From: Mytilinidion resinicola
Taxonomy: Eukaryota > Ascomycota > Dothideomycetes > Mytilinidiales > Mytilinidiaceae
Direction: 5' to 3'
Length of the DNA: 64,000 bases
Assembly (NCBI RefSeq): GCF_010093595.1
Contig: NW_022985452.1
Span: 672,451 to 736,450 of the forward strand
Shown here: piece by piece, positions 1 through 12,956 of the stretch
How the letters are laid out: each line of letters begins with the position of its first letter
How positions within the stretch are numbered: the stretch's first letter is position 1
Notes under the pieces: generated by a model
Databases searched by the model: none
Seen by the model: the letters and a program-made list of their open reading frames with translations, nothing else
What the model was told of the DNA's origin: nothing
Translations under genes and position numbers: made by a program

Positions 1-741
1 TTCGTCAATGGCTGGAACGTGGACATGCAAATCAAAAGATAAAATTGCGCCGGGACTCCACGGGATAGCCGGGCCAGAGGTGATGGGAAACCGTTCACGA
101 CGCTGAAACATGAGGCTGAAACGTAGACCGAGTAAGACGGGACGATTGGCGAAGCTAGGCGTTATTGCGCACAGAGCTGCCGATGAATTATAGCGTTGGT
201 ATTGTCTGACTGGTGCATACATAGATTGACGAAATCGCTTCTTCTTAGAAGAAGCCGGAACTCGTGTTGGAATTTGGTGAAGGCGCTGGCCCTCTTTTGA
301 GAGAGACAGTAGTAGCAAGATTCCTCGCAAAAACTGATGCGGTCGAACATGAACATTTTCCGCGCACGAGCCTAGAGACGCGGGCCCGTCCGATGTCCCG
401 TCCCGCATATCGAGCAGCGTAGGGAGGACTGTGGCTGGTACTTGATTCGCGTTGTGGAGTTTCGTTGAAGAAGAGACGATCGCAAACGAGGAGGACAGCT
501 CTCCAATATCTGGTGCTATGATGCGTACTTAACGAAGCAGAGACACGAATCAGTTTCAGCCCACGGCATTCGTTCGTTGGCCCATTTCCAGCTCCATTCT
601 CTGCCTCGTCTCCTCCTCGAAAGCGCATTGCTCCTCTTGTTTGCGCTCCCAGCGTCGTATGGCATTGGGCGCAATCTCCGTACCAATCAAAAGCGATACA
701 GCCACAAACAGACTAAAAGCTTGGTCCTAGTCTGTAATTGA
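1..741. other. No gene recognised
   Basis: Short open stretches occur on the minus strand, but none shows a domain, a signal peptide or a believable exon chain. It lies downstream of the membrane-protein gene that ends at 742 and may hold its 3' untranslated region. Confidence 0.5.
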
Positions 742-1823
742 CTACGGCGCGCAAGGCATAAAGAAGCATGAGCGCGAATGATCGGCGACGAGGAGGCTCA
801 AGAGCGGGAGCAAGGATATTGCAAGGCATTGGTAGAGGAGGAAGTCCTGTAAGACCAGGAAGGGAGAGCTTATGAATATAATCCAGATCTTATTCTCGTC
901 GTAAAACGACATAACAAAAACCACGAGCATAGAGATCGATGACCAGACGGCGAAGAGATTGAAGAGGAATGCTCCGTGTCTTTCATATGGTTGGTATGCT
1001 TTTTGGAACTTGATCTTGGTGCGTTGAGGAGCGTCTCTCCACCACATGTGAAGGTATACACCAGCTCTGACAAACAGAACCCATAGTCCTAGAAGGCATG
1101 CGTGAAGGACTCTATCCCCGTGATGCTCAAATTCTTCTACCGTCAGGTCTGACCCATAATATATCCGGTAGAGTGCTGGAATGTTCGACCAAACCGAGTC
1201 AGGGACGTAGTATCGGTGAAGAACCCGAAGGTAAACAGCATAAAGGACAGCGCAGTAAATGGAAGGACCATGCCGATGACTAGAGTCAGCACTTTTCGTC
1301 TCCGGACTTTTTGAGGTCGTTTCGAGCCTTCATCCATGAACTGGACGCCGTAGATCTGCATGAGTTCGTGCACGACGCCCCAGAAGACGATGGTGAAGGC
1401 CGCGCCAATGGATCCGAGGTGCTCGTCGCTAGAATCGTCTCCCGAGTCTTTGAGGGCTTTTTGCGAGTGAACATGCCGAATGAGATCGACCGAGGCCCAG
1501 TTAATGGCCAAAAGGAAGACCGAAGTGTTGGGATCCAGTGCATGGCGGTGATCAACCACAACGCGATACCAGGATGCCGCTCCAGTGACGATCCATGCGC
1601 CCCAGGTCCCCGGACCGTAGAATCCGCTGACTTGTGAGATACCAAAGGTATCGGGTGATGAAGACGAGATTGGGAGAAACTTTGGAATTGCCGGAGGAGG
1701 TACTGAAACCGTGCTAGATGCTGGGAATGTAAAGGAAGAAGCACGAGGAATGACACTGGCCGTCACGCTAATATGCTGACAAAAGACGACAATGAAACAC
1801 AACAACATGAGTTTTGAACGCAT
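742..1823 (-). pseudogene. Multi-pass membrane protein, frameshifted
   Basis: I do not recognise the family. The reading begins at ATG 1823 with a signal-peptide-like stretch (MRSKLMLLCFIVVFC), followed by several hydrophobic segments including FLLAINWASVDLI, AFTIVFWGVVHELMQ and LTLVIGMVLPFTALS. The starting frame stops at 1143. The protein-like reading continues in another frame from about 1220: YVPDSVW, then ALYRIYYGSDL, then three further hydrophobic segments to the stop at 742. No GT-AG pair of reasonable length joins the two frames. Removing two bases near 1215 would restore continuity (TD then YVPD). This is either a disabling indel or a base-calling error. What is seen is a membrane protein of roughly 360 residues; its function is unknown. 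Confidence 0.55.
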
Positions 1824-2332
1824 CGTGAGCAACCCTTGTATGATAAAGCATGTGCATCATGTGTTCTCGTGGTGTTGTGGGAAGAGGATGCCTCCTAGGT
1901 GCTCGAAACTTTGCGGACGTATTCTAGAAGCTGAGCCACAATTCCAAGACCCTGCCTTGTGATCAGCTACATATCAAGTTAGCAGTCTACCAGCCAAAGA
2001 CATCTTTCTTTAAGACTGTACGGTTTCATTGAGACGGACATAGGTCATAATTTTTCAGGGTGGTTGATGACATGATGATTGGAATCGGGTGTACTAAAGT
2101 CTTGGCGCAGCCACGTGATATCCAATTAGGACCAACATCAATTTCAATTTAGATACACGTTCAGATGACGATATTGACATCAGCGATTTCTGTATATGGA
2201 AGCGCTGTCATGTTTGAATAATTCAGTAAGCCGACCTGGCCGTACCTTGCACAAACTACGTCATTGACTGGACCCTTTTTATAGCTGTCATTGAACGACC
2301 GAGCTTCCTTCAACAACATTCCAAACATCAAG
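1824..2332. other. Divergent intergenic region
   Basis: This lies between the minus-strand membrane-protein gene and the plus-strand kelch gene, so it should hold both promoters. I see no repeat or RNA gene in it. Confidence 0.5.
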
Positions 2333-3686
2333 ATGGAGGTCGCTGCAGGAGCTGTTGCTTTCGAGGCCGCTACTACTACACTTGAGGGTGGAGCTATCGC
2401 CGGGTATGCCATTGCTCAAAAGACCATGCCGTTGAGGGCGACGTTCACTCAAATCGCTACGTCGCCTCAAACCCCAGACCGGTGCGTGAGAATGCGTTCT
2501 TCGCATTTCAGCAGAGATACTGATAATCTATAGAAGTTCTTTATGCCGTTTAGGCCATACCGTCAGCGTTGTTGACGGCAAAGCATACATCTTCGGAGGA
2601 ACAACGACTGGAGCTATCTGCACCAATGAGATGCACATCTTGACTTTACCACCCAAAAGCAGCGAAACGGGTGCTCAGTACAAGTGCATTCCAGCATTGT
2701 CAGTTGAACATCAGAAAGAAGTCCCCCCGTCGAGATGCTATCATTCAGCCACCGTCTATGGCGAAGTCATCCTCGTGTACGGCGGCAGAGACGACGATGG
2801 TCAGTCTCTGAAAGAAGGATCGAAGCTATGGAAATTCAGCACCAAATCCTTGCAATGGTCATGCCTACAGTACGCCGAGGACGAGGAAGGAGACGGATAT
2901 GCTGTCTACGGACATGGGGCTACGATTCAAGACGACCAATTGGTGATCTATGGCGGAGTGCGGAACACACCATCAGAAGACCAGTATCGATCGCCTACTC
3001 TTATGACGCTAGGCCTGAAGGTGTTCACAAAGCGGGTTGCTAAGCTTGCAATAGAGCCCGCGACATGCTTTCCGGCCAACCTAGTGGCAGTGGACGATGC
3101 CGTTTACACAATCAACGGTGATGACGAACTTTCCACGAATGTCCGGCAAATCAACCTCGAAGCCGCGATGGCATCTAGCCCAGCTGCTCTCGGAGAGGAA
3201 CGCGGATTTCGGGAGATACCCATTCCCTCTAATCCTCTTACCCCTGGTCCTAAAGGCCCCAGAGACGGCGCCGCACTCGTACCCATCTCGACTGGCCATG
3301 GCCGTCACTACCTCATCTACATGTTCGGCATGGCACCAGCACAGGCTGTGCTCCACGCGAACTCGGCGACGCCGGCCAAGAACAGTCAGACCAGCAGCTT
3401 TTGCAGCGACGCATGGACACTTCAGATCCCGTCATCAGACATGTCCTTGTCCAGTGCGAAAGACAAGGCCCGAGACGCGCTGGGGATGGACTCGGGGAGG
3501 TGGAGCTGGAGTGAAGTTGAAATCAAGACGAACACTGGGGAGACGGAGCATGAAGGAAAGGTACATCCTGGACCTAGGGCTTTCGCCGCGTATGCGGCTA
3601 TTGATGACAGGAGAATTCTGGTTTGGGGAGGACAGGATGCAACACATGACGCGGTTGGTGATGGATGGATCATCAGATTCGAGTGA
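2333..3686 (+). CDS. Kelch-repeat beta-propeller protein
   Basis: Two exons, 2333-2481 and 2534-3686, are joined across a 52-base intron (donor GTGCGT, branch CTGAT, acceptor TAG), giving 433 residues. Kelch blades are visible: GHTVSVVDGKAYIFGG at the start of exon 2, then CYHSATVYGEVILVYGG, GHGATIQDDQLVIYGG and AFAAYAAIDDRRILVWGG near the end. Each carries the doubled glycine and the aromatic spacing of a kelch strand. The N-terminus is short, with no signal peptide, so the protein is probably cytosolic or nuclear. Kelch propellers usually bind partner proteins, and no catalytic galactose-oxidase residues are evident. The start at 2333 is the only ATG that splices in frame to the first blade. 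The partner and pathway are unknown. Confidence 0.8.
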
Positions 3687-4355
3687 GAGGGACATATATA
3701 CCTTTAGGGAAGTCCCAAACGAGCTAAAATGGAGAAATGATTTGAAGGAATATGAGAGGGCAAGATACTGTTATTCAGCTACCTTTGAACCACAACGGCT
3801 AGATATAAGCATTCCAAGCACCCATACTGAACCAAAGGCACCTTCCATGCTTCTGAAAAGATGATACACTCCTTCGTCATCAATCAGTGTATATCAGTCG
3901 CCTGCGTCTTGGGGTCCCGTGATGCACTTCTTGTGATTTGATTTCTTTTGGCGAGCAACCAGCAGACCATCCTAGACGGTAGCGGAAGCGGAGACGATGA
4001 GTCAATACAGAGCGTGCGGGGAATGTGTTGGGGATGGGGTAATGTATGGGGTAATAGCGCATGAGGTTCTGCTGGGCACGTGTGGCTATCGTATCGTCGA
4101 GGTTGAGGCTGATTCGGGCAGCTGCGGACGGCCAACGTCTGGGCAGCCAACCTGAGCGGTGAATTGCAGCTCGTCGCCCTCCGCGGACGCCGCTCGACGC
4201 TCTATTCCTCGACACATCACACGGCGAGCGCACGCCCGGCGAACAACCCCGAATCTCGTGGTCCTGCGCGGCCCCGCCCTTCCTTGGTCGCCCTCAACAC
4301 CTTGGCTGTGCAGTAACCCGCCGCAAACCGAACCCCAGCTTTGGGTGCTACCGCC
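3687..4355. other. Intergenic region with C-rich leader
   Basis: This holds the end of the kelch transcript and the promoter of the Zn2Cys6 regulator. From about 4160 to 4355 the plus strand is strongly C-rich, as expected of a long 5' leader. No other gene is seen. Confidence 0.5.
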
Positions 4356-7300
4356 ATGTCCACCGTCTCCGCCAACTCGGCCTCTCCCCCATCCAAGGCC
4401 GCCGGCCAGAACCACACGCGGACCTACCAAGCATGCATACCATGTCGCCGCCGCAAGGTGCGCTGCGATATGGGCCCCGTCGACAGTCCCCACGACCCGC
4501 CCTGTGTACGGTGCCGCCGTGAGAGCAAAGAGTGCTTCTTCTCCGCGACTCGTCGCAAGCGCAAACCCCAGGACAGCGGCGAGGGCTTCGAGGACGACGG
4601 CGAGCTGTCCGACTACGAGATCCGCAATGGCCGGAAGCGCCTGAAGTCGCTGCCATCCGAGGGCCCGAGTCGCCCAGACGCCCTCAACACCAGCCGCTCG
4701 ACCTCCTACACCTCCAACCAGCCCCAGCCTCCCCTCACGCCCGGCGGCTCTGTCGCGCGCTACGAACCTCTCCGGCGACCGGGCACGAATACGCAACAAA
4801 CCCCGCCGAACCCACCGAACGACGAGGAGGATCAGAAGCTGAACAATGCGACGGCCGCGATACTGTCGAGCAAGGAGGTGTACAGCGGACACGATGCCCT
4901 GAATCTGCTCTTTGAAGCTGCAGGGCGCAATGGCGATATCGAGCAGCATCACCGGACCGGCAGCTCAGGAAGCCATGCGCGCCCGATGCTAGGCATGGCC
5001 AATACGCCAGGCTCGCAGAACAGCTATCCGAGTCCACAAGCCAATACGCTGCCCAGCCTGAGGGGGGGAATAGGTGGGAACATGAGGAATATGGCAGAAG
5101 CGGCTGTAGATCCGGCCATTCAGATGAGCACGGGCGACCAGATCCCCACGACCGACGCGACATACGCCGATGCTGTCAGAGCCTGGGGACGCTTCCGTTT
5201 CGTGCGTGCTGGGTGGCTCACAGCTAAGGAGGCGATTGCCTATATCGACTACTTCTACACCTACCTCTCGCCCCTCACGCCTATTGTGGTGCCCGACTAC
5301 CGCGATCATAGCCTACATGCCAAGCTGCTCAAAGACGAGCCCCTCCTGACCGTCACTCTACTCACCATTGCCTCTCGATTTGCGCCCCTCGTGGGCCCCG
5401 GCGCCAGTTCGCGACCCTATGCGATTCACGAGAAGCTTTGGGCTTACTTGCAGGGAATGGTGGATCGGTTGATATGGGGTCAGGAACAATTCGGAGGTGG
5501 ATTTTGCGGAGCCGGACAGCAGGCTGGAGCCGATGTTAACCCGCTTTCCCGGAAAGGCCTCAGGACTCTTGGGACAGTAGAGAGCTTGATGTTGCTGACC
5601 GAATGGCATCCGCGAGCTCTGCATTATCCTCCCGGCGATGACGATGACGAGCTCCTCGTCCCCGAGCCCAGCGACGGGAGCAATATCTCCCTGGATCTGT
5701 TCAAAGGAGGTCCTGGTGGACAACGGATCGACAGCTGGCTGGAACCATGCTGGCGAAGTGACAGGATGTAAGTGCTTCAGGAAATTCAACTTCAGGCAAA
5801 TACTGACTCTTTTAGGTGCTGGATGTTGCTAGGGAATGCCGTGGCTCTGGCCGTTGAAATTGGAGTGTTTGACGAGAAGAGCGAGGCCGAGTTTCGAGAG
5901 GATAACGAGAGCCTCCCGCACCAGATAGTGAAGGCATACTATCGCCGTCGAAACCACCTCAAGGACCTCCTCAATATCTACCTCAGCCAGACTAGCGGCC
6001 GTCTCGGTCTTACTTCCATGGTCGGTCTCACCTCAATGCTTCCAAAGGTACAGCGTGACCTCCAGCCCTCCGACAAGCGCGCAAGCGATAAGTTCACGGA
6101 GCGTATGGCCGATATCAAGCGTCAGACGCAGTGGATGGCCATTGGTAATCCTGGCCAGCGCGGACCTTTCGAGACGGTCCAGACGCAGGCCCGCCATGCC
6201 ATTCAAGACTTGGTGCTGAATTTCTGGGACGAGATTGCCAAAATCATGGAGTTGGGAAACCTAGAGTTGTTTGCAAGTCGGAAGTCTACGCGGACGGTTA
6301 TAGCCTCTGGCGAGTATCAGCAGAAGTTGCAGTCATTCCAAGACCCGTTGAAGACCTGGAAGGCGGATTTCGATAGGTCCAAAGATTGTAAGCCCACCTG
6401 GTGCCTAATAGCTGGGCTTCATAGAGGTATACCAGCGTCTTCGCAACATATCTTCTAACGCGATGCAACAGTACCAACTCAACTTCGACACATCTTGATG
6501 ATCGAATACGACTACACCCGCGTCTACATCAACTCGCTCGCACTCCAAGCCGTCTTAGAGCGCGTAAAGCAAGACACAGCGCCACCCGATCAGCTCCACC
6601 CCGGGTCTTTCGCCTCTAAGCAGCCCAACTCTTCCTCATCATCGAACGCTGGCCTCGGCGCCAATCCGCACTCTATGGGAACGAAATGGTACGGCAACGA
6701 CCGCTACTATGTTAGCGAAGTCAGTGATGGCTGTCGCTCCCTGCTTCGAACCGTCGTAGAAGGTCTCTACCCAGGAGACTATCTCAAGCACGCCCCAGTC
6801 CGAACTTTTTTCCGCATCATCAGCGTTGCCATCATCCTGCTCAAGACATTTGCCCTTGGTGCCCCAGAAGACGACGTAGCCCTCTCCCTCGGCCTTCTCA
6901 GCCGCGCTATCGAGGCCCTACGGAGCAGTATCGTTGACGACGTCCACGTCGGCAACCGCTTCGCTGATCTCCTCGACACCCTCACCCGCCGCACCCGCGC
7001 CCGCTTCGTGCGAATGACCACCACGGGTGGCTCCACGGGGATCTCCCGCGCTGGATCACACGAACCACCAGGCACGACGGGGATACAGACTCCAATGATG
7101 CCGCCGCCGACAGGTCCGCTGGGTGCCGGAGGTGCACAATGGGGTGCTGGTGCATCCGGGTCTGGCTTCGGCCTCTCCAACCCTACCTCCCCTAGCCTCT
7201 CGAACCGCAACACCAACACGCCTATACTGCATGGCCAGAACCAGAACCAAAACCACGCCCAGAACCCCCTCTGGGGCATCTCAACCGAGCCCTACGACCC

Positions 7301-7622
7301 GTCCAACAACAACATCAGCATCATGCCGCCGCCGTACACGTTCCCTTACAACGCCCAGGGCGGCCACAGCAACCACACCGCCGCGAACTCGAACGAGCAC
7401 CTCAACTTCGGGAACGGCACGGGCCACGGTTTGGGCGGTGGCGGTGATGTCAACGGGGGTGGCCAGCAGGACGGGTATTTCCCGGATTGGCTGGCGCTGC
7501 CGCTCGACCCGCTGCTGAATACGGCGTGGGGACAAGACGTTAATCAGACGACGTTTGGGCCGGATGTGGGGGGTACGGATTTGCTGGATTTGCTGCTGAG
7601 TATGGGGGGTGGTGGAGGATGA
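4356..7622 (+). CDS. Zn2Cys6 fungal transcription factor, Aro80-like
   Basis: Three exons (4356-5767, 5816-6387, 6472-7622) give 1044 residues. The start at ATG 4356 sits in a good context (CCGCCATGTCC). The binuclear zinc cluster spans residues 27-60 with spacing C-X2-C-X6-C-X12-C-X2-C-X6-C and is followed by a basic patch (RRKRK). The 12-residue middle loop (GPVDSPHDPP) and flanking residues resemble fungal Aro80-type activators of aromatic amino-acid catabolism; that assignment is from memory of the family and is tentative. The middle region (WGRFRFVRAGWLTAKEAIAY, then MCWMLLGNAVALAVEIG) fits the fungal-specific transcription factor domain. The C-terminus is low-complexity, rich in Gly, Asn, Gln and Pro, and ends in a poly-Gly tail. 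Both introns have canonical ends. It is expected to act in the nucleus. Confidence 0.9.
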
Positions 7623-10157
7623 TGGGGGTGAGTAAGCTTGCTAACGGGTGTGTAGGTTTGGTTAAAATTTATGGGGATGGGTGGTATGTGTTTTTGGTTT
7701 GAGGTAAGTTGGGTTTTGGCGGAGTGGGTGGGGTGCGAGAGATGGGGTGGGCTTTGCTGATGTGTATATGAGGTTTCGGGTGTGCTATACTAGCCTGCCA
7801 TAACGGATTTGAGGGTTTTGATGTTTGGTGGCGAGTTGGCTCATACATGCCTGCGATAGCGGGTTTGAGGTTCTTTGATATGCAGGTTGGCGAGTTGGCA
7901 CATGCATAGATGCTATTACGGGACTTGAGATTCTTGATGTTCTTGCTGGCGAGTTGGCTTGAGCATAGATGATATTACGGGGCTTGAGATTCTTGCTATT
8001 TTCATGTTGGGGGCCCATGCATGCACACCACAGCGGGGCTTGAGATTCTTGAGGTTTATATTGGCGAGGGTAGATGGGCACGCGGGGGCATGAAAAAGGG
8101 CGGCACTCTAATCCCAGGACGAACTGTCTCGGTCTCCTGGGTGGGTGTGTACACCGGGTCTGCCACTGCTTGGGGTTGCCTCAATCCATTTGCAGAAATC
8201 TGAACGGCGTAGAAGCTCTTTACTCTGCGCTGCGTGGAAACTTGTTGATGCACTTCAGGCAGTGGTAGAGGTGTGCACCTATACGACAGCGTGGTTAACA
8301 GAAAGTGGCAATCCACGAAATCTGCAAGGTATATACACACGCTAGCTGTTTTCATGCTTGTGTACGCGCATTTAGCACCGCTTGAGGTCCTCTGGCATGC
8401 TGTTGTTATTTATGCAAGACGAGCTTTGGCAAAGCCTTGTAGCTCGCTTGGCTAGAATACCGCGGACGGTGTTGAGCTGCTGAGTGTGCCACCTTTTCCA
8501 GGCGCCGCGTGATGGGCTGGGTAGATGGAACCGCCGCCTTGGTGGCGGGTGCGAAATGATGTTAGCATCATGATCTTATCTTTGTTTTTCTGAGAAGTGG
8601 TGTTGATGAGAACGATACTCTTGTAGCAGACTATGAGTGCGGCGAAGGAGGACTGGAAGAGAGATTCCGGTTCATATATACCCGTTGTCCGTCGACTCAA
8701 CCGGTAGGGGTTCTCTAGGAGCAAAGCAGAATTATCTTCAGATTTCCTGATTCCACCTCACCTATACATACCCCATTATTTTCCAGGTCGAATCCCCTTC
8801 GGGGGGGCTGGATGGGCGTAAGCTGAGCCAGTTGTAGTGTGGTACGGCGGCACCAGTCTGTGCTCGCAAATTCCCAAACTTTTGAAAATTCGTTTTCGTA
8901 GGGCTTCGGCCTGATTTTTTAGGGGTGGGTTTGAAACGGCGTGTTGGTATGGCTTCGTTTCCTTTTGCTTAATAGAGATTTATAACGATTCCTTTTTTTG
9001 TAAGAGAGATGCTATTCAACGCTGATAAAGCTCATACAATTCCTTGATCACTTCCACTTCTCCGCCCACACCATGCATACCCCATTATTTCCCGCATCGA
9101 GTCTGCTACCTCTTACATCGAGGCAATGGCGTTCAGCCGTGATCAATACAGTCAGCTGACTTCCGGAAGTCTAGCGCAAGATGTAGGTCTGATGCAAAAG
9201 TCCCTTAGGCTCATGTAGCTTGGGGTCTTCCAGGGCGTCGACCTGGACTCTTTAGAGGCCCGAGATGCGACTCAAGCTAAGATGTAACCTTTCCTGGTAT
9301 TTCTTGGGGACAGCTATGAACGCTGAGAATGAGTGAGTGGGAGGAAATAGCGTGGGTGAGAGAAAGGGGCGAGCTTTTCGCATCTGGGATAGTCAGCCCT
9401 ATGCAATAGAGTTCTGACAAGTTCAACGACGGTGCGCCGCTAACAGTAGATCAAACATCACCTTAAAACTTTAACAGGACGATGGAATCTTAAGGAAATG
9501 GGGGCACATCACGTGTCAGTCACATGACATATTAAGATTTGACTTCTCAAATACTTATACTTACTCATATAACCTTTTGTGCAAACCAGTATTCCATTCT
9601 CCCAAATTTACCATGCTGACCGATTCAATCCGTGCCGCACCTTTTCAATAGCCTCAAACCGTCTTTGCAGTATTTAATAGGTTGTAGCAAAGTCACACCG
9701 CCACACTCCTAGGATCTAGAAATTCCATTCGCTTGACAGGGCTTCGAGGAGCAATGTTACGCAAATCGAGCTGAGCTATGAAGCGCTACTTTGCTTGGCT
9801 ACTACAGCAGTTTTTCAGCTCTCGTTTTGAGCCGCACGCCTCTAGACTATAACCTCGTAACAAACCCTTGGCTATCCAAACATTATACTCTGTGGGTTCT
9901 AAAGCGGCGGCCTCAGACCCTGCCTTTCCCATATCGTTTCTGTGTGACCTGTGTAATGCCAGAAACAGCGCCTCTCTGATCCTGGCGTCGAGCTTAAACA
10001 AGCCCTATCCATACGTTCGGCCATCTAGATCGTGGACTAGGATGGAGTATTTGTCTCGTGGTCATTGCTGCTGGCTGTAGGAGAAGTTGTGCTTTCATCT
10101 TCCCCCGTTGCAGTAATGCCGTCTTCCTGATCTTCCTGTTTTGGTACTCACGTCACA
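7623..10157. other. Long gene-poor interval
   Basis: It contains the minisatellite at 7804-8075, described separately. The motif CATACCCCATTATTT occurs twice, near 8767 and 9078, which hints at an old local duplication. Short open frames on both strands have no protein-like features. No tRNA fold was recognised. Confidence 0.5.
7804..8075. repeat. 59-bp degenerate minisatellite, about 5 copies
   Basis: Copies start at about 7804, 7860, 7919, 7978 and 8034. Shared blocks are CGGGxxTTGAGATTCTTGA, TGGCGAGTTGGC and CATGCATAGATG. Copies two and three are both 59 bases, one and four are 56, and the last is cut short. The array begins about 180 bases after the stop codon of the Zn2Cys6 regulator. 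Confidence 0.85.
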
Positions 10158-12395
10158 ATGCGCTTCGTCGTCGCGTGTAGTACAGTGATAGCTTTGTCGT
10201 TCGTATCCAGATCTTTAGCCACTGCCACCGGGAGTCCCTTGGACGTGGAGTTTCAGCCTGCTGTTGAACCTCCTACCACTGCTCTGCCTTTGGCACCACC
10301 AGAATTGCTGAAAAGAGCCTCAAAAACGACGAAACGACACAAACATACAAGAAGACCACGCCCGCATCCAAAGCGGCCACACCACCATCCTACAACTGGT
10401 TGTACAACCACCGAACTCGTTAAGAATGGCGACTTCAACAAGAACGTTAAGAGCTGGGACTTTTTAGGCGGAAGCGATACCCAGTTCTTCTGGATCAAAA
10501 GTTCAAAGAAACGCCCATCACATTCGGGAGCCGGACAAGCCTATCTCTTCTTGCCTCGAGGCTATACTACCCCTTGGCTGAGTACTACCATACCTGCCAT
10601 AGAATATGGCAATACCTATACTGTCTCCGCGTGGCTTCGTTACAAAGCGCCGAATGATCTGAGTCAGTGCACGATCATATTCCCCGATAATAGGAACGAG
10701 TCCATCGATATCGTTCTCAACCCGGATTGGACAAAGTTCTCCTTTGAAAGCCCTGGAACTGGCCGGCCGGTGGCGATTCAATTCAGGATCAGCTGCCAAT
10801 CTGAATTGCCTATCAGTATTTACATGGACGATATCAGCGCCAAAGCATGCATTCCGAGGAAACCAAACTGTGCTTGACAGGTCTTGCCTGGAGCTGGCAA
10901 CGCCCTTGTCAACCCAGGATTTGAATGTCCTGACGGTATCACGGCCTGGAACGCTGAGTCCTACTACGGCTCCGGGAATGATAGCATTGTGCAGGTAAGA
11001 AGGGGAATCCGACGCACTCTGGGAATGGGTAAGTCCATTGCACTTACTTGATACTGAGCCGATTCTTAACCATGCGGCAATAGAATGGCCGCTCTTTTGT
11101 TCGACGACTCTGTCGGTGAGTTTGGGGTTGCGTCGCCAGGCGTCTTACTATCTCAGTACAACATCGCCGATGACACGTCCCGACATTTTTTGAAAGCATC
11201 ATTGTGGCTTTCAGCAGATTCCAAGCTCAACAATGTCTCCAGTTGCCTGCTATACATGTCCTCCAGCACCAGCACTTTCTTCTACGATTTCGATATCAGC
11301 ACCATCACTACAAAATGGACCAAGTTCGAAGCCAACAACATCGAAACATCAACCTACGACTACCTCTACATCGGTATTTACCAATGTGCCAGTGACCCCC
11401 AACCCGTCATCTACCTCGACCACATCTACTTCGGCAAAGACCCTTCCTCCCCTCCCGCTCCCATGACCAGCTCACCCCCAGAACCCACCCCCACCCTGGG
11501 CCCCTGCACCACCACCCTCTCACTCATCGACCCCAGCTTCGAGCTCCCCAACCTCGACACCTGGCTCTTCCACGACCAATCCCCCAACGCCGACACCACC
11601 TTCTCCCTAAACTCGGCCTCCACCTACGGCCCGCCCACGCCGGCGCCGCCACCATCATGCAGCCAGTCCTCGGCCTCTGCGACGGCGCCTACACCAGCAG
11701 CGCGAGGTTCTACATCCCTGATGGCTACGACGCCGCCCTGTGCGTGTTCAGCTACGGCGTCTTCGCCGGCGCGACGGTCGCGCCGACCGCGGCGGGCGTG
11801 TGGACGCAGGTGGAGGTTGTGTTTCTGGTGCAGGATGTTGAGGCGGCGTTTCCGTACGTGTATGTTTCGGTTGATTGTCGGAATACGGGGGGGATGGTTG
11901 TGTTGGTTGATGATGTTACGTTTGGGCCGCCCGCCGGTTTGTAGTGTTGTGCCGACCATTTCTGATGGCGGGTTTGAGAGTGGGGATGTTAAGATCTGGG
12001 ATGTGGGATTTGGGGAGGGGGATGAGACGTTCACTATCACGACTGCGAAAGCGCATACGGGTAAGAGGAGTGGCGTGTTGACATTCCCCTCGGCCTCGAA
12101 CAGCGCGGGTTTTAGCCGCGAGTTTGATGCGTGCGTGGGCGGGAAGTATACGTTCCATATGTGGTCCTATATGCCGAAAGCGTATAAAAGTAGTCCGTGC
12201 TCAGTGAATGCGTACGCGTGGTACACGGGGGATTCCTATATAGAGGATGTGGCAGTGTGGGATACGTGGGTGGAATATAAGCTTGACTTTGTGGCGGGAG
12301 CGACGGTGGGGCATATGAATTTCGGGGTTAGTTGTTTGAATCGGTTGGGGAAGGTGGTGGTATTTTTGCATGATGTTGGGATTACGGTGAGGTAA
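10158..12395 (+). pseudogene. Secreted protein with repeated CBM-like modules, interrupted
   Basis: A signal peptide (MRFVVACSTVIALSFVSRSLA) is followed by a Lys/His/Pro-rich linker and four related modules. They begin with NGDFNKNVKSWDF, NPGFECPDGITAWNA, DPSFELPNLDTWLF and DGGFESGDVKIWDVG, the start typical of CenC/CBM4_9-like carbohydrate-binding folds. The reading is broken. An in-frame TGA at 10875-10877 falls between modules one and two. A frame change occurs near 10990-11000. A pair of compensating shifts near 11632 and 11935 puts about 300 bases of module three in another frame. A normal intron (11029-11083, GTAAGT...TAG) survives. The intact first part alone would encode 239 residues. 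Either the gene is dead or the sequence has errors. The expected location is the cell wall or outside the cell. Confidence 0.7.
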
Positions 12396-12956
12396 AGGAA
12401 GGGGTGGGTGGAGTTTGGCAGTTTGTTTCTGATGATTGAAAGAAGATGTATCTGAGTTTGAGCGTTCTATAAGAGGGAATTATTGATGTTTTACCGCGTT
12501 CTCCCTTGCACTTCATTGACCTAATCGTTCTCTTCTCCTTCAGCACCTCCGGCCGAAAAGATCGGTACTTCCTCACCAGAGCGGCTAGGCCGGAAGAGCC
12601 TGATTTATTCCTATCATACACCTTATCATGATTTATTAGGTTAGAAGTCATCATCTACTTGCTAGGCCATTGCTTCGCAAACGTCCGGTTTCGAAACACT
12701 CGCCTCGCACATGTCATAGAGGTCGTCATGGGAAGGTTCTCAGTGATGTTATTGGACTGGAGTGGACTGGATGAGGCCTCCAAATCCACGCAATCCACCA
12801 GACACCTCTATGGACGTCCAGGACGTCCAGGAGCTCCACAATAGGGTTAATAGTTACCTAAAGCAGCTAGCACACTACCCACAATTGCAGACCTTCGCAA
12901 TCTTTGGACCACCAGAATCATCCACGGCTTCAGATAGACGCGGTCTAAATAGAAAC
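12396..12956. other. Convergent intergenic region
   Basis: It lies between the 3' ends of the broken secreted-protein gene and the ankyrin gene. Short near-repeats such as GACGTCCAGGACGTCCAGG occur near 12813. No gene is seen. Confidence 0.5.

Noticed and set aside
8780..8815. tRNA-like T-arm word (AGGTCGAATCCCC)
   Set aside because: No matching acceptor, D-arm or anticodon arm around it.
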